Virus record (IMG/VR): IMGVR_UViG_3300036770_001780
Location: 1 to 64,000 of that record
Length of the DNA stretch: 64,000 bases
Reading direction: 5' to 3' (one strand)
Origin: a virus
The notes under the pieces were generated by a model, which was not told the DNA's origin, made no database searches, and worked only from the letters and a program-made list of their open reading frames with translations. The position numbers were made by a program, and so were the translations under genes. Positions 13,763-20,684 of this stretch are shown here, one piece after another. Positions within the stretch are counted from its first letter, which is position 1, and each line of letters starts with the position of its first letter.

Positions 13763-13978
13763 TCAGTCTAGGGCGATAATCCTACACTCGCCGTCCACCG
13801 TGATCGAATTGGGCAGGTGCCCTAGGGCGGCCGCAACAAACAGGCGGTTTTCTACGGTATCCCGCTTGTATCCATAGTCCTTTGCCGCTTCCATAGCCCC
13901 GTAGAACGTATCGCCAATGGACAGGGCCTCTGCCCAGGCGATGCCGCAAATGACGGCATTAACGTAACTATCTTTCAT
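13763..13978 (-). CDS. Small hypothetical protein, first gene of the left arm
   Basis: 71 aa from MKDSYVNAVICGIAWAEAL; AAAGGAG precedes this ATG, while an upstream in-frame start has none. Helical N-terminal half, then GYKRDTVENRLFVAAALGHL. A promoter at 14001-14028 marks it as the first gene transcribed leftwards. Confidence 0.6.
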   Translation of the reverse strand: MKDSYVNAVICGIAWAEALSIGDTFYGAMEAAKDYGYKRDTVENRLFVAAALGHLPNSITVDGECRIIALD

Positions 13979-14000
13979 GTTCGTAACTCCTTTCTTCAGT

Positions 14001-14028
14001 AGAATACCACAGTGACAGGGGAAGTCAA
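14001..14028 (-). promoter_or_regulatory. Leftward promoter of the left arm
   Basis: Minus-strand TTGACT (14023-14028), 16-nt spacer, TATTCT (14001-14006) with a TGG extension. It is the first promoter left of the repeat region, so it probably starts left-arm transcription. Confidence 0.65.
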
Positions 14029-14122
14029 GCTCTAATCGCAATTAGAAGTATTAAACCTTCTTAATGTTCCCCTAGCCTATCCTTATTATATATGGGACGT
14101 GCGGCGGCGGGGCGGCTCGACT

Positions 14123-14346
14123 TAGCTAGGGTGTACGGGCTAGGGTGTACGGGGTAGAGTGGACGGGGTAGAGCGTACGGGCTAGCTTGGACAGGCTAGG
14201 GTGTACCGGCTAGCTTGGACAGGGTAGGCGGTAAGGTGTAACTCGCACTAGATAGCTTGCACAGGGTAGCTTGGACAGGGTAGCTGGTACGAGATAGCTT
14301 GGACAGGGTAGAGTGGACAGGCTAGCTTGGACGGGGTAGCTTGGAC
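14123..14346. repeat. Sixteen tandem 14-bp repeats (iteron-like)
   Basis: The 224 bp divide without remainder into sixteen 14-bp units, approximate consensus (A/G)GG(G/C)TAGCTTGGAC, most ending GGAC or GTAC. Units 5, 7, 11, 15 and 16 are near consensus; units 8 and 9 are the most degenerate. The array sits at the switch between leftward and rightward transcription, followed by a GC palindrome and an AT-rich stretch. Known phage and plasmid origins often combine iterons with AT-rich DNA; assignment here is inference. No spacers are present, so it is not a CRISPR array. Confidence 0.85.
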
Positions 14347-14845
14347 AGGCCGGCGGCCGGCGCTTAGGCGCAGAGGGTGGGGGTGGCCAGGGACGGGACG
14401 GGCATGGGGGTGGCGGCCTCCACAACCATATTTTGAATTTTTTTTTAGAAAAATGGCCACAAACAACAACCACCAACCCAACCAACTAACCCTCTCAACC
14501 ACACATCTAGCAACCATTTAGAAAAACTACCCCAATATTTCTAACCCATAAACCAAACTTATACCAGCCTCAATCCCCCCTAGCTACGGAAACGACACTT
14601 ATTCATCCTTAGCGTAGAACCGTTATCTATCGACCTATAAATCTCGCTTATACATACCCCCATTTCCGCGCTTTTCCGTCCTTCTTAGCCCATCTCTAGC
14701 CTATTCCGCCTCTATTTATAAGCCATCCTTATAACTCACCGATACTCCCCCGGTGGTAAAACCACACTTATTCCATCTAGCGGTAGAATGCTGATCTTTA
14801 TCCAGTATAAGCATTACTTATGTTATATGGGTGTTTTGGCAGTAG
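14347..14845. other. Non-coding strand-switch region: GC palindrome then AT-rich, CTTAT-rich DNA
   Basis: Begins with GGCCGGCGGCCGGCGC (14348-14363), then a G-rich stretch, then AT-rich DNA with a T9 run near 14439 and strongly C/A-biased plus strand. From about 14,560 the motif CTTATA, CTTATT or TATAAG recurs at least seven times at irregular spacing. No gene with a ribosome site or leaderless start is seen. Likely a control or origin region together with the 14-bp array. Confidence 0.6.
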
Positions 14846-14854
14846 TGGTAAGAT
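14846..14854 (+). promoter_or_regulatory. Extended -10 promoter, first rightward gene
   Basis: TGGTAAGAT with TGn extension; the ATG of the next gene follows after 8 nt with no ribosome site, implying a leaderless transcript. First rightward promoter after the strand switch. Confidence 0.6.
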
Positions 14855-14862
14855 GTGAAAGT

Positions 14863-15318
14863 ATGAAGATGACACTTCGGGCGATATCCCTTAAAGATGC
14901 AAACGCATTTGTTGAATCATTACATCGACACCATAAGAAGGTCCAGGGGCATAAATTCAGCCTTGCGGCGATAGTAGACGGGGTAATCGTTGGGGTGTGC
15001 ATTGTCGGCAGGCCGGTTGCTAGGTTACTAGACACTGGCAGGCACGTAGAGGTGACTAGGTTGTGTACGGATGGGACAAAGAATGCTTGCTCTTTCCTTT
15101 ATGGAGCGGCGGCTAGGGCGGCGCAGGCTCTTGGGTATGAGTCTATCGGTACATATATACTGGAGTCGGAGCCTGGGACATCTTTAATTGCTAGTGGGTG
15201 GAGGTTTAAGTATGCGACTGGAGGCGGGACTTGGGACCGCCCTAACCGCAGTAGATCAGATAAGCATCCAACTGTACCTAAGAAACTGTTCGTCAAGACG
15301 TTCTATCGACCTGAGTAG
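14863..15318 (+). CDS. XF1762-family GNAT-like protein
   Basis: 151 aa starting MKMTLRAISLKDANAFVESL. Segments HRHHKKVQGHKFSLAAIVDG, VGRPVARLLDTG, EVTRLCTDGTKNACSFLYGA and SEPGTSLIASGWR match the XF1762 family, small phage proteins with an acetyltransferase-like fold and unknown substrate. The ATG lies 8 nt after a -10 box; an upstream in-frame ATG would add a non-conserved extension. First rightward gene. Confidence 0.85.
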   Translation: MKMTLRAISLKDANAFVESLHRHHKKVQGHKFSLAAIVDGVIVGVCIVGRPVARLLDTGRHVEVTRLCTDGTKNACSFLYGAAARAAQALGYESIGTYILESEPGTSLIASGWRFKYATGGGTWDRPNRSRSDKHPTVPKKLFVKTFYRPE

Positions 15319-15436
15319 AGTGGGGTACCATATATCGCCAAAAACCTGAGTCTCCTGCTATCAAGTTTTCGACGAAACATAGTACTTCGCTTTCCTTAGT
15401 ACCATTGCCTGCCGGGGGTTAAAAGCGCACTTTCGG

Positions 15437-15445
15437 TGATACAAT
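15437..15445 (+). promoter_or_regulatory. Extended -10 promoter, leaderless type
   Basis: TGATACAAT; 6 nt downstream is an ATG (15452) exactly at the spacing seen for other leaderless genes of this arm. The reading frame from that ATG is broken (see next feature). Confidence 0.55.
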
Positions 15446-15451
15446 CTACAT

Positions 15452-15701
15452 ATGGGGCGGATCATTTAAGAAGCATCACATTGGCGGCAATACTACCTCT
15501 AAATCTGAGAAGTTGTGGAAGCGGATGTGTAGCCGGAAGTTGCGGAGGGCGATCAGCGAGGCGATGCTGCGCTTTGATGATGAGTGTACGGTTCTGCCGG
15601 TAGCCGATGAGGTAGTGAATAAGTGGGACGGACCTAAAGACGGTAAGAGGTATTACGATAAGGGCGAGGTTGGTCGGCATCCGAAGCTTATCCGTAAATA
15701 A
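15452..15701 (+). pseudogene. Small conserved-looking protein with frame-broken start
   Basis: The body (reading GGSFKKHHIGGNTTSKSEK and on to LIRK, about 80 codons) is open, but the ATG placed 6 nt after the -10 box is in a different frame and stops after five codons. In the body frame the codon near that place is ATA. Deleting one base near 15,461 would give MGRSFKKHHIGGN, a natural start. So either an indel (real or assembly) or an unusual ATA start. The body is basic N-terminally with a Pro/Lys/Tyr-rich end (DGPKDGKRYYDKG). An internal TTG at 15513 has no clear ribosome site. Confidence 0.5.
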
Positions 15702-16016
15702 TGACATTAGCGCTAGTCCCTCCCTCCATACTTAAACCCTTTTATGTATGCTGTGTCTGTAGTTTTTGATACATAAGAAAGCGGGATGTTCCCGAAGTCT
15801 GCTTCGGCGACATCGGGAAAACTGCGAAATGGCGTAAGTTTGACATGCCACGGATTTTCGTATTGCCACGGTGGAGAATCACTGGATAATAGGGTTGTTG
15901 TACAATGAAGCTAATGCGCAGGTTGTTCCATTCCTTACATGGCATGGATGAGGCTTCCGCCCCGCGAGCCATTTCAATCACGGGGCATTAACTGTTTCTA
16001 GCTTGGAGGCTGGTGA
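15702..16016 (+). other. Non-coding region with structured RNA and a 25-codon leaderless ORF
   Basis: No long gene. Holds an 8-bp inverted repeat (15742-15749/15769-15776). It also holds a strong hairpin at 15789-15819 (TTCCCGA/TCGGGAA plus GTC/GAC and a GC-TTCG-GC tip, i.e. a cUUCGg tetraloop). Further right, TACAAT (15901-15906) is followed after 7 nt by an ATG opening a 25-codon ORF (15914-15991), MRRLFHSLHGMDEASAPRAI... The region ends with GGAGG serving the gene at 16017. A small RNA or leader is possible. Confidence 0.45.
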
Positions 16017-16373
16017 ATGAGAAGTGTTTCTTTTGCTCATAGTGATATCGAGGGCAGGAAGGCTTTATTGATTACAGTGACGGACGGGATCGGCGCGGTT
16101 TATTCAATTAAGCTGTTTGCTGATGAATTAGCCGAGGCCGCCGAGATAGCGGCTTCTGATCCGTCTAGTAGTGTGTGTCCGCCAGATTACATAAATATCA
16201 GAGAGTGCATTGGTCATTTCATCGGTAGGACGATTGAAGACATTACACAGCATGACCGGGATGAGTTCGAAGAGAACAGAAGGACCTATATCCAGTTCCT
16301 GTTGAGCGGCGGCGACTATATCAAGTTCTTCATTGGTCCAGATGGCTTTCAGTATAGTGCGGATGAGGGCTGA
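16017..16373 (+). CDS. Hypothetical acidic protein
   Basis: 118 aa. GGAGG lies 7 nt upstream of the ATG, one of the few clear ribosome sites in this part of the right arm. Mixed alpha/beta sequence (SIKLFADELAEAAEIAASD, NIRECIGHFIGRTIEDITQ). No family recognised. Confidence 0.65.
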   Translation: MRSVSFAHSDIEGRKALLITVTDGIGAVYSIKLFADELAEAAEIAASDPSSSVCPPDYINIRECIGHFIGRTIEDITQHDRDEFEENRRTYIQFLLSGGDYIKFFIGPDGFQYSADEG

Positions 16374-16391
16374 TGCTGGTTTTCTCTTTAG

Positions 16392-16400
16392 TGATAGAAT
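16392..16400 (+). promoter_or_regulatory. Extended -10 promoter of the adenine methylase gene
   Basis: TGATAGAAT followed by exactly 6 nt and the ATG at 16407; no ribosome site. Leaderless type. Confidence 0.65.
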
Positions 16401-16406
16401 CTCTTT

Positions 16407-17156
16407 ATGCACTATTTAGGTGGTAAGTTTAGAATCAGAAAACAGGTCGCTGCGGCGATTCAACCATTTGTGACAGAGCGGTACTTTGAGCCGTTCTGCG
16501 GATCGGCCTGGGTGGGTGAATTGATCCAGGCTCCCGTAAGGGTCTTCTCTGACTCACACCCGGAACTCATTGCCCTTTGGAATGCCGTACTTCTCGGCTG
16601 GCATCCTCCTGAGCATGTATCGGAACAGGAATATGGACGATTAAAAGATGGTGGCGGTCCTCCCCACCTGCGTGGCTTCGTCGGCTTCGGATGCAGCTAC
16701 TCTGGTAAGTGGTTTGGTGGGTATGCTAGGAACTCTCGTGGGGATAATTATGCTGGTCAGGCGAGTCGGTCTTTAGTGTCGCGGACTGGCGGAGAAAGAA
16801 ACTACGCCGGGAACGCGAGGAATCAGCTTATTGGCCGGTCTGGTAACTTCGCCAATTCTCATTTCTTAAACTTCGACTACCGGGATATCTTCAGCCTGTT
16901 GCGCCCCGGCGATGTTGCCTACTGTGATCCGCCGTATCGCGGGACTACTCGATATAAGGGCGTGGGTGATTTTGACCATGATGAGTTTTGGAGCCACTGC
17001 CGCGCTACTGCACAATCGGGAGTCCACCTCTTTATCAGTGAATATTCCGCGCCGAAAGACTTTAAGTGCGCCTTAGAAATCCCCACCCGCACCGGGATTC
17101 GTACAAATGAACGCTCCGCCCAAGACCGCGTTGAGCGCCTGTTCACCTTGACTTAA
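16407..17156 (+). CDS. DNA adenine methylase (Dam / D12 class)
   Basis: 249 aa. YLGGKFRI (3-10) and FEPFCGSA (27-34) are the SAM-binding motif X/I region, and YCDPPY (172-177) is the catalytic motif IV of N6-adenine methyltransferases of the D12 class. The middle (residues 95-150) is unusually Gly/Asn/Ser/Arg-rich (YARNSRGDNYAGQASRS) and may be a variable target-recognition part. No restriction enzyme lies nearby, so a role in protecting phage DNA or in timing of packaging or replication is likely (inference). Leaderless start after a -10 box. Confidence 0.9.
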   Translation: MHYLGGKFRIRKQVAAAIQPFVTERYFEPFCGSAWVGELIQAPVRVFSDSHPELIALWNAVLLGWHPPEHVSEQEYGRLKDGGGPPHLRGFVGFGCSYSGKWFGGYARNSRGDNYAGQASRSLVSRTGGERNYAGNARNQLIGRSGNFANSHFLNFDYRDIFSLLRPGDVAYCDPPYRGTTRYKGVGDFDHDEFWSHCRATAQSGVHLFISEYSAPKDFKCALEIPTRTGIRTNERSAQDRVERLFTLT

Positions 17157-17170
17157 TCCCGCTCCTCCCG

Positions 17171-17176
17171 CATAAT
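17171..17176 (+). promoter_or_regulatory. -10 box, leaderless type
   Basis: CATAAT followed by exactly 6 nt (AGAGAA) and the ATG at 17183. No ribosome site and no clear -35. Confidence 0.5.
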
Positions 17177-17182
17177 AGAGAA

Positions 17183-17575
17183 ATGAATGAACAAATCAAC
17201 CTTCATGGATTGCACTACTCCCCAATTGTGACATCAGCTTCGGTCTACGGTAAAGAGATCCTGGATAAGGGTGTCCCGGAGGGGTTTTCACTGGTTGGCT
17301 TCCGGGCACCGCAGCCCGGAGAATATATCCTGACTACTAACGGAATTGCGGTTGTCTTCGAAGGAGAGCCATCGGTCCTGAAGCCGTTTATCATCCTTAG
17401 GACCCTTGCTAAAAGAAACGTCTATTCCTTTACTGAGACTGGCGAGAATCGCCCCTTGAAGGCAGGTGAGTGGGGTTGGGATGGGTTCGTCATGTTGAAC
17501 AATGACTCTACTGTGTTCAATGCCAACAAGAGCTACCGTGTCTATAAGATGGTCAAGTCTTATGTTTGGGAGTAG
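17183..17575 (+). CDS. Hypothetical protein
   Basis: 130 aa, beta-rich with repeated aromatic residues (EYILTTNGIAVVFEGEPSVL, KSYRVYKMVKSYVWE). No family recognised. Ends 2 nt before the SLOG-protein gene and supplies its GGGAG site. Confidence 0.65.
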   Translation: MNEQINLHGLHYSPIVTSASVYGKEILDKGVPEGFSLVGFRAPQPGEYILTTNGIAVVFEGEPSVLKPFIILRTLAKRNVYSFTETGENRPLKAGEWGWDGFVMLNNDSTVFNANKSYRVYKMVKSYVWE

Positions 17576-17577
17576 CG

Positions 17578-17928
17578 ATGAGAGTTATCATTGCTGGATC
17601 CAGAGGTTATAGGGGCGGGGTTCCCGGAGTTGAAGCGGCTATTCGCGGCTCCGGGCTTACTGTGACGACTGTTATTTCGGGAGTTGCGAAAGGCGCTGAC
17701 TTAGCAGGTGAGTGGTGGGCTAAGTCGAAAGGCATTCCCTGTGAACGGTTTCCTGCTCAGTGGAATGAGTTCGGCAAATCTGCCGGAATGATCCGTAATC
17801 AGCAAATGGCCGACGCCGCTGAAGCACTAATCGCTCTCTGGGACGGTAAGAGTCGCGGTACAGAGGCCATGATTCGCATGATGAAAAACAAACCCTCTTT
17901 CGTTTATTGGGATACTTCTTGGGGATAA
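17578..17928 (+). CDS. SLOG-family nucleotide-binding protein (DUF2493/YspA-like)
   Basis: 116 aa from MRVIIAGSRGY, the characteristic first strand and Gly-rich loop of the YpsA/SLOG Rossmann-like fold. VISGVAKGADLAGEWWAKSK, PAQWNEFGKSAGMIRNQQMA and ALIALWDGKSRGT complete the signature. Such proteins bind nucleotides or their derivatives; phage versions have no settled role. An upstream in-frame TTG was rejected in favour of the ATG with GGGAG 5 nt away. Confidence 0.88.
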   Translation: MRVIIAGSRGYRGGVPGVEAAIRGSGLTVTTVISGVAKGADLAGEWWAKSKGIPCERFPAQWNEFGKSAGMIRNQQMADAAEALIALWDGKSRGTEAMIRMMKNKPSFVYWDTSWG

Positions 17929-17935
17929 ATCTGAA

Positions 17936-18145
17936 ATGCGCTACTGGACTCGTTTAGTGAAAAGCGGAGATGAGCAGACTTTTGTCACCATGTCCGACGA
18001 TGAGATTATCCGCAAGTACTGGGATCCATGGAAGGCTTTCATGAAAAGAGAAGGAACTTGGAACGACGATCTAGTGCCCATGGACTTTATTGATATTTGG
18101 GCGAATGCTAATAACGCATGGAGTGATGGAGAAGGATATGAATAA
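17936..18145 (+). CDS. Conserved-looking small phage protein
   Basis: 69 aa. The layout MRYWTRLVKSGDEQTFV, MSDDEIIRKYWDPWKAFM and DFIDIWANANNAW resembles a small protein common next to phage membrane and lysis genes. GGGGA upstream at a slightly long spacing. Overlaps the start of the next small gene by 8 nt. Confidence 0.65.
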   Translation: MRYWTRLVKSGDEQTFVTMSDDEIIRKYWDPWKAFMKREGTWNDDLVPMDFIDIWANANNAWSDGEGYE

Positions 18146-18344
18146 ACAAGAGAAAACCACCGTAGTTAACACCACCCCGTTCTTTAGCCTGCTTACGCTT
18201 TTGTTTATTGCGCTCAAGCTAACCGGCTATATCGACTGGTCTTAGGTCTGGGTGCTTGCCCCGATCTGGATCCCGTTTGCCTTTTTTACTTCCATCTTTC
18301 TGGTGGTTGCGTTTGTTGCAATCGTAAGGGAGTGGCGGAAGTAA
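18138..18344 (+). pseudogene. Small phage membrane protein interrupted by an in-frame amber codon
   Basis: GAAGGA precedes ATG 18138. The frame reads MNKQEKTTVVNTTPFFSLL, LFIALKLTGYIDWS, then TAG (18243-18245), then VWVLAPIWIPFAFF and a second span to the stop at 18344. The pattern LTGxIxWSWWWVLxPxWIP is known from small two-span phage membrane proteins, in which the TAG position is Trp. So one TGG-to-TAG change seems to have split the gene, unless amber is read through. Other genes here use TAG as a normal stop. Confidence 0.65.
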
Positions 18345-18700
18345 TGGACCTAGAGCGGCTGATTGCTGATGCTAAGCGATATCAATGGCTTAAAAGCCAA
18401 GCCGATCACCATAACTACGACGGCGGATATTGCGGCAGTTGGTCGCTCCCCTACATAGATTCCTACAGTATGTATGCACAGGGTCCGTTTGATTTTCGTA
18501 AGGACTTCGATGCGGCCATCGACCGGCAGATGAATAAGAATAGCGAGCCTACCCCGCAGAAGAAGTTCCCTAAATGCTCCGGCTGCGGAGAACCTGGAAG
18601 CGGTGTTCTTAACTGCAAATGTTGCAGTCGGAAAATCTGTGTGAGTTGCCTTATGTGCAACGGTCTGTGTGAGCCATGTTATCAGATCCAGTTTTATTGA
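18344..18700 (+). CDS. Zinc-finger protein with phage 'YQWLK' N-terminal part
   Basis: 118 aa; the ATG overlaps the stop of the broken membrane gene (TAATG). Residues 1-60 (LERLIADAKRYQWLKSQAD ... FDAAIDRQM) look like a small phage helical protein. Residues 75-118 carry ten Cys in the order CxxC, CxCC, CxxC, CxxC and CxxC (CSGCGEPGSG, CKCCSRKICVSCLMC), a likely double zinc finger of RING/treble-clef style. Fusion of the two parts is the notable feature. Function unknown. Confidence 0.65.
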   Translation: MDLERLIADAKRYQWLKSQADHHNYDGGYCGSWSLPYIDSYSMYAQGPFDFRKDFDAAIDRQMNKNSEPTPQKKFPKCSGCGEPGSGVLNCKCCSRKICVSCLMCNGLCEPCYQIQFY

Positions 18701-18724
18701 TTGATGTCTGTAGCCGCGCCGCGC

Positions 18725-18730
18725 TACCAT
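18725..18730 (+). promoter_or_regulatory. -10 box, leaderless type, upstream of the M15 peptidase
   Basis: TACCAT followed by exactly 6 nt (CTTTCC) and ATG 18737. It selects this ATG over two earlier in-frame starts. Confidence 0.45.
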
Positions 18731-18736
18731 CTTTCC

Positions 18737-19159
18737 ATGGCCGAAGACAAACAGCTAACTAAACACTTCAAGGCTTCCGAGTTCTGGTGCAAGCACTGTC
18801 AAGAGCAAGGAATCAAGCCGGAGTTTGTCGATCTCTTACAGGAGTTCCGCGACTTCGTTGGTGTCCCACTTGTCATCACCAGCGGATACCGCTGTAAGAA
18901 CCACCCCGTCGAGGCGTCTAAGAAACCCGGCTCCATCGGTCGCCATACCCTCGGCGTAGCAGTGGATCTGTTTGCTCCGTCACTTACCCTACAGCAACTC
19001 TACTCTAAAATCAAGGAGTTTGGCCGCTTCCAGGGAGTCGGCGTTTCTGTCGCTAGGAACTTCATCCATTGTGACGTAAGGCAGGATAAGGCTAATTGGT
19101 ACTACTCCAGCTCCGGCCACACAGTCCCGTGGGATGGAGATTGGAACATCTTGAGTTGA
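18737..19159 (+). CDS. M15-family peptidoglycan peptidase (endolysin candidate)
   Basis: 140 aa. SGYRCKNH (49-56), GRHTLGVAVDLF (68-79, zinc ligands His70 and Asp77) and FIHCDVR (109-115, His111) match Peptidase_M15 D,D-carboxypeptidase/endopeptidase-type lysins. Length is normal for a single-domain enzyme with no cell-wall-binding domain. The start was set at MAEDKQL because of the -10 box 6 nt upstream; ATG 18704 would add 11 residues. A second lysin, an amidase, lies at 22190-22822. Cleaves peptide crosslinks, presumably at lysis. Confidence 0.88.
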   Translation: MAEDKQLTKHFKASEFWCKHCQEQGIKPEFVDLLQEFRDFVGVPLVITSGYRCKNHPVEASKKPGSIGRHTLGVAVDLFAPSLTLQQLYSKIKEFGRFQGVGVSVARNFIHCDVRQDKANWYYSSSGHTVPWDGDWNILS

Positions 19160-19164
19160 TTATC

Positions 19165-19368
19165 ATGGACGAATACTTAGAGAAACTAGCTACCTTCCAC
19201 GCCGCCCTAAAGCCGGGTGATCTCGTGTTTGACAATCTTACCAAGACTAATTGCAAAGTCTTTTCTCTAAGCCATGACGAATACGGTAATCGCGCCATTT
19301 GGATTGAGTCTGACTACCTAGGTGGTGGCCGCTTCCCGTGGGAGATTGACCCGCCGACCGAAATCTAG
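19165..19368 (+). CDS. Hypothetical protein
   Basis: 67 aa from MDEYLEKLATFHAALKPGD. SH3-like feel (KPGDLVFDNLTKTNCKVFSL, GNRAIWIESDYLGGG). No ribosome site; 5 nt after the previous stop. An upstream in-frame ATG inside the M15 gene adds an unlikely extension. No family recognised. Confidence 0.55.
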   Translation: MDEYLEKLATFHAALKPGDLVFDNLTKTNCKVFSLSHDEYGNRAIWIESDYLGGGRFPWEIDPPTEI

Positions 19369-19383
19369 TAGACTGGTCTTGGA

Positions 19384-20052
19384 ATGAAAGCATATTACGA
19401 AGAAAATGGAATTACGATCTACCACGGCGATAATCGTGAGATTATCCCATCGCTTACTGGCGTAGATGTAGTTATCACCGATCCGCCTTACGGAGCTAAA
19501 ACCCATAAGGGCGCTAGAAGCATGAAAGACCTAGTAAAGTCTCAGATTGACTTCGCGCCTATTACCGATGATGAGTTTGTGGATATGTGCGGGACTCTCG
19601 TCGGCCTTGCTCAAAGGTGGGTCGTTATGACGTGTGAGTGGAGGCACGCTGTAAGGCTAGAAGACATGGGCTTACTTGTCCGTCTCGGCGTTTGGATTAA
19701 GCCGAACGGCGCACCTCAGTTCACTGGCGACAGGCCGGGAACGGGATGGGAGGCCGTTGCCGTAATGCACCGTCCCGGAAAGAAACGCTGGAATGGCGGA
19801 GGCCATCACGCCGTATGGAATTTCCCTACTGTCCGAGGCCAACATCCCACCGAGAAGCCAATTAAGTTGATCCAGAAGTGGGTGCAAGACTTCTCGGAAG
19901 AAGGAGAGTGTGTATTGGATCCGTACATGGGTAGCGGCACGACCCTGGCCGCAGCTCGATCCTTCGGGCGAAACGCAATCGGAATAGAGATCGACGAACG
20001 ATACTGTGAAATTGCAGCTAAAAGACTACAGCAACAGGTTTTAGGATTCTAA
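19384..20052 (+). CDS. DNA methyltransferase, beta-type (N6-adenine or N4-cytosine)
   Basis: 222 aa. TDPPYG (32-37) near the N-terminus and VLDPYMGSGTTLAAA near residue 180 give the order motif IV then motif I, typical of beta-class methyltransferases; DPPY favours N6-adenine. GQHPTEKPIKL and IGIEIDERYCEIA are further family hallmarks. Likely a stand-alone phage methylase modifying phage DNA against restriction. TAGACT lies 9 nt before the ATG, so this may also be leaderless. Starts a two-gene unit with the next methyltransferase. Confidence 0.9.
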   Translation: MKAYYEENGITIYHGDNREIIPSLTGVDVVITDPPYGAKTHKGARSMKDLVKSQIDFAPITDDEFVDMCGTLVGLAQRWVVMTCEWRHAVRLEDMGLLVRLGVWIKPNGAPQFTGDRPGTGWEAVAVMHRPGKKRWNGGGHHAVWNFPTVRGQHPTEKPIKLIQKWVQDFSEEGECVLDPYMGSGTTLAAARSFGRNAIGIEIDERYCEIAAKRLQQQVLGF

Positions 20053-20658
20053 ATGGAAATCGACTCAATGAAAAAACCTCTCTCCACTGTCTACACTGAG
20101 CACCTCACTCCGATGCACACGGCAATTACTGAAGGAATGGTAGTTGGCCTTACAGAGCGCATCGACGCCTCTAAGGTAATGAGTGTTCTGGATGTGGGCT
20201 GCGGCATGGGCGTGGCTTGGCCTTCTTTTCGCAAGGCTTTCCCGAATATGAAACACTTGCACGTTATCACGCCAGATACTACCGAGCAAGATAACGCCGA
20301 AGCAAATAGTGACGTGACATGGATCGGGCTAACGGTGGATAACTCTTCGTTGTATGAAGGACGATATCACTACGACCTTATCTGGGCGCGGCACTCTCTT
20401 GAGCACTTCACCTCTCCCTTTCTTGACCTCTGCCTACTCAAAGAGCGGCTTGTCAACGGCGGGAGAATGTATGTCGAAGTTCCGGCACCCGACACAGTAT
20501 GCAACCACGAATCTAACCCCAATCACTACAGCGTCATGGGTAAGCGCATGTGGGCGAATCTGTTCGACAAGGCGGGATTCAAGATCGAAGATCATGGAGA
20601 GTTGAAGATTGAACTCGAAATCGGTCCCGACACTTATTTCTGGTTCCTTCTCCAATAG
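20053..20658 (+). CDS. SAM-dependent methyltransferase (class I)
   Basis: 201 aa. VLDVGCGMGVAW (about 45-56) is the SAM-binding motif I; HSLEHFTSPFLDL and LVNGGRMYVEVPAPDT match methyltransferase type 11/UbiE-like phage proteins. Substrate unknown; neighbouring genes suggest DNA or a small molecule, but this is inference. Starts right at the stop of the preceding methylase, with TAGGA upstream. Confidence 0.85.
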   Translation: MEIDSMKKPLSTVYTEHLTPMHTAITEGMVVGLTERIDASKVMSVLDVGCGMGVAWPSFRKAFPNMKHLHVITPDTTEQDNAEANSDVTWIGLTVDNSSLYEGRYHYDLIWARHSLEHFTSPFLDLCLLKERLVNGGRMYVEVPAPDTVCNHESNPNHYSVMGKRMWANLFDKAGFKIEDHGELKIELEIGPDTYFWFLLQ

Positions 20659-20669
20659 CCAATCTTTTG

Positions 20670-20678
20670 TGCTATATT
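20670..20678 (+). promoter_or_regulatory. Extended -10 promoter of a short RNA unit
   Basis: TGCTATATT with TGn extension, about 45 nt upstream of a strong intrinsic terminator. No ATG follows at leaderless spacing. Confidence 0.55.
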
Positions 20679-20684
20679 TGAATT

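Noticed and set aside
14123-14346. CRISPR array
   Set aside because: Units are directly adjacent 14-mers with no spacers, and no cas-like gene is present.
14210-14521. Pro- and Arg-rich frames over the 14-bp array
   Set aside because: They arise from the GC-rich tandem repeat and have no ribosome site or leaderless promoter.
15702-16016. tRNA gene in the non-coding gap
   Set aside because: The GCCCCGC/CGGGGC pairing is too short-ranged and no T-arm or anticodon arm could be laid out.
16407-20052. Restriction-modification system around the two DNA methylases
   Set aside because: No endonuclease-like gene lies nearby; the methylases look stand-alone as in many phages.
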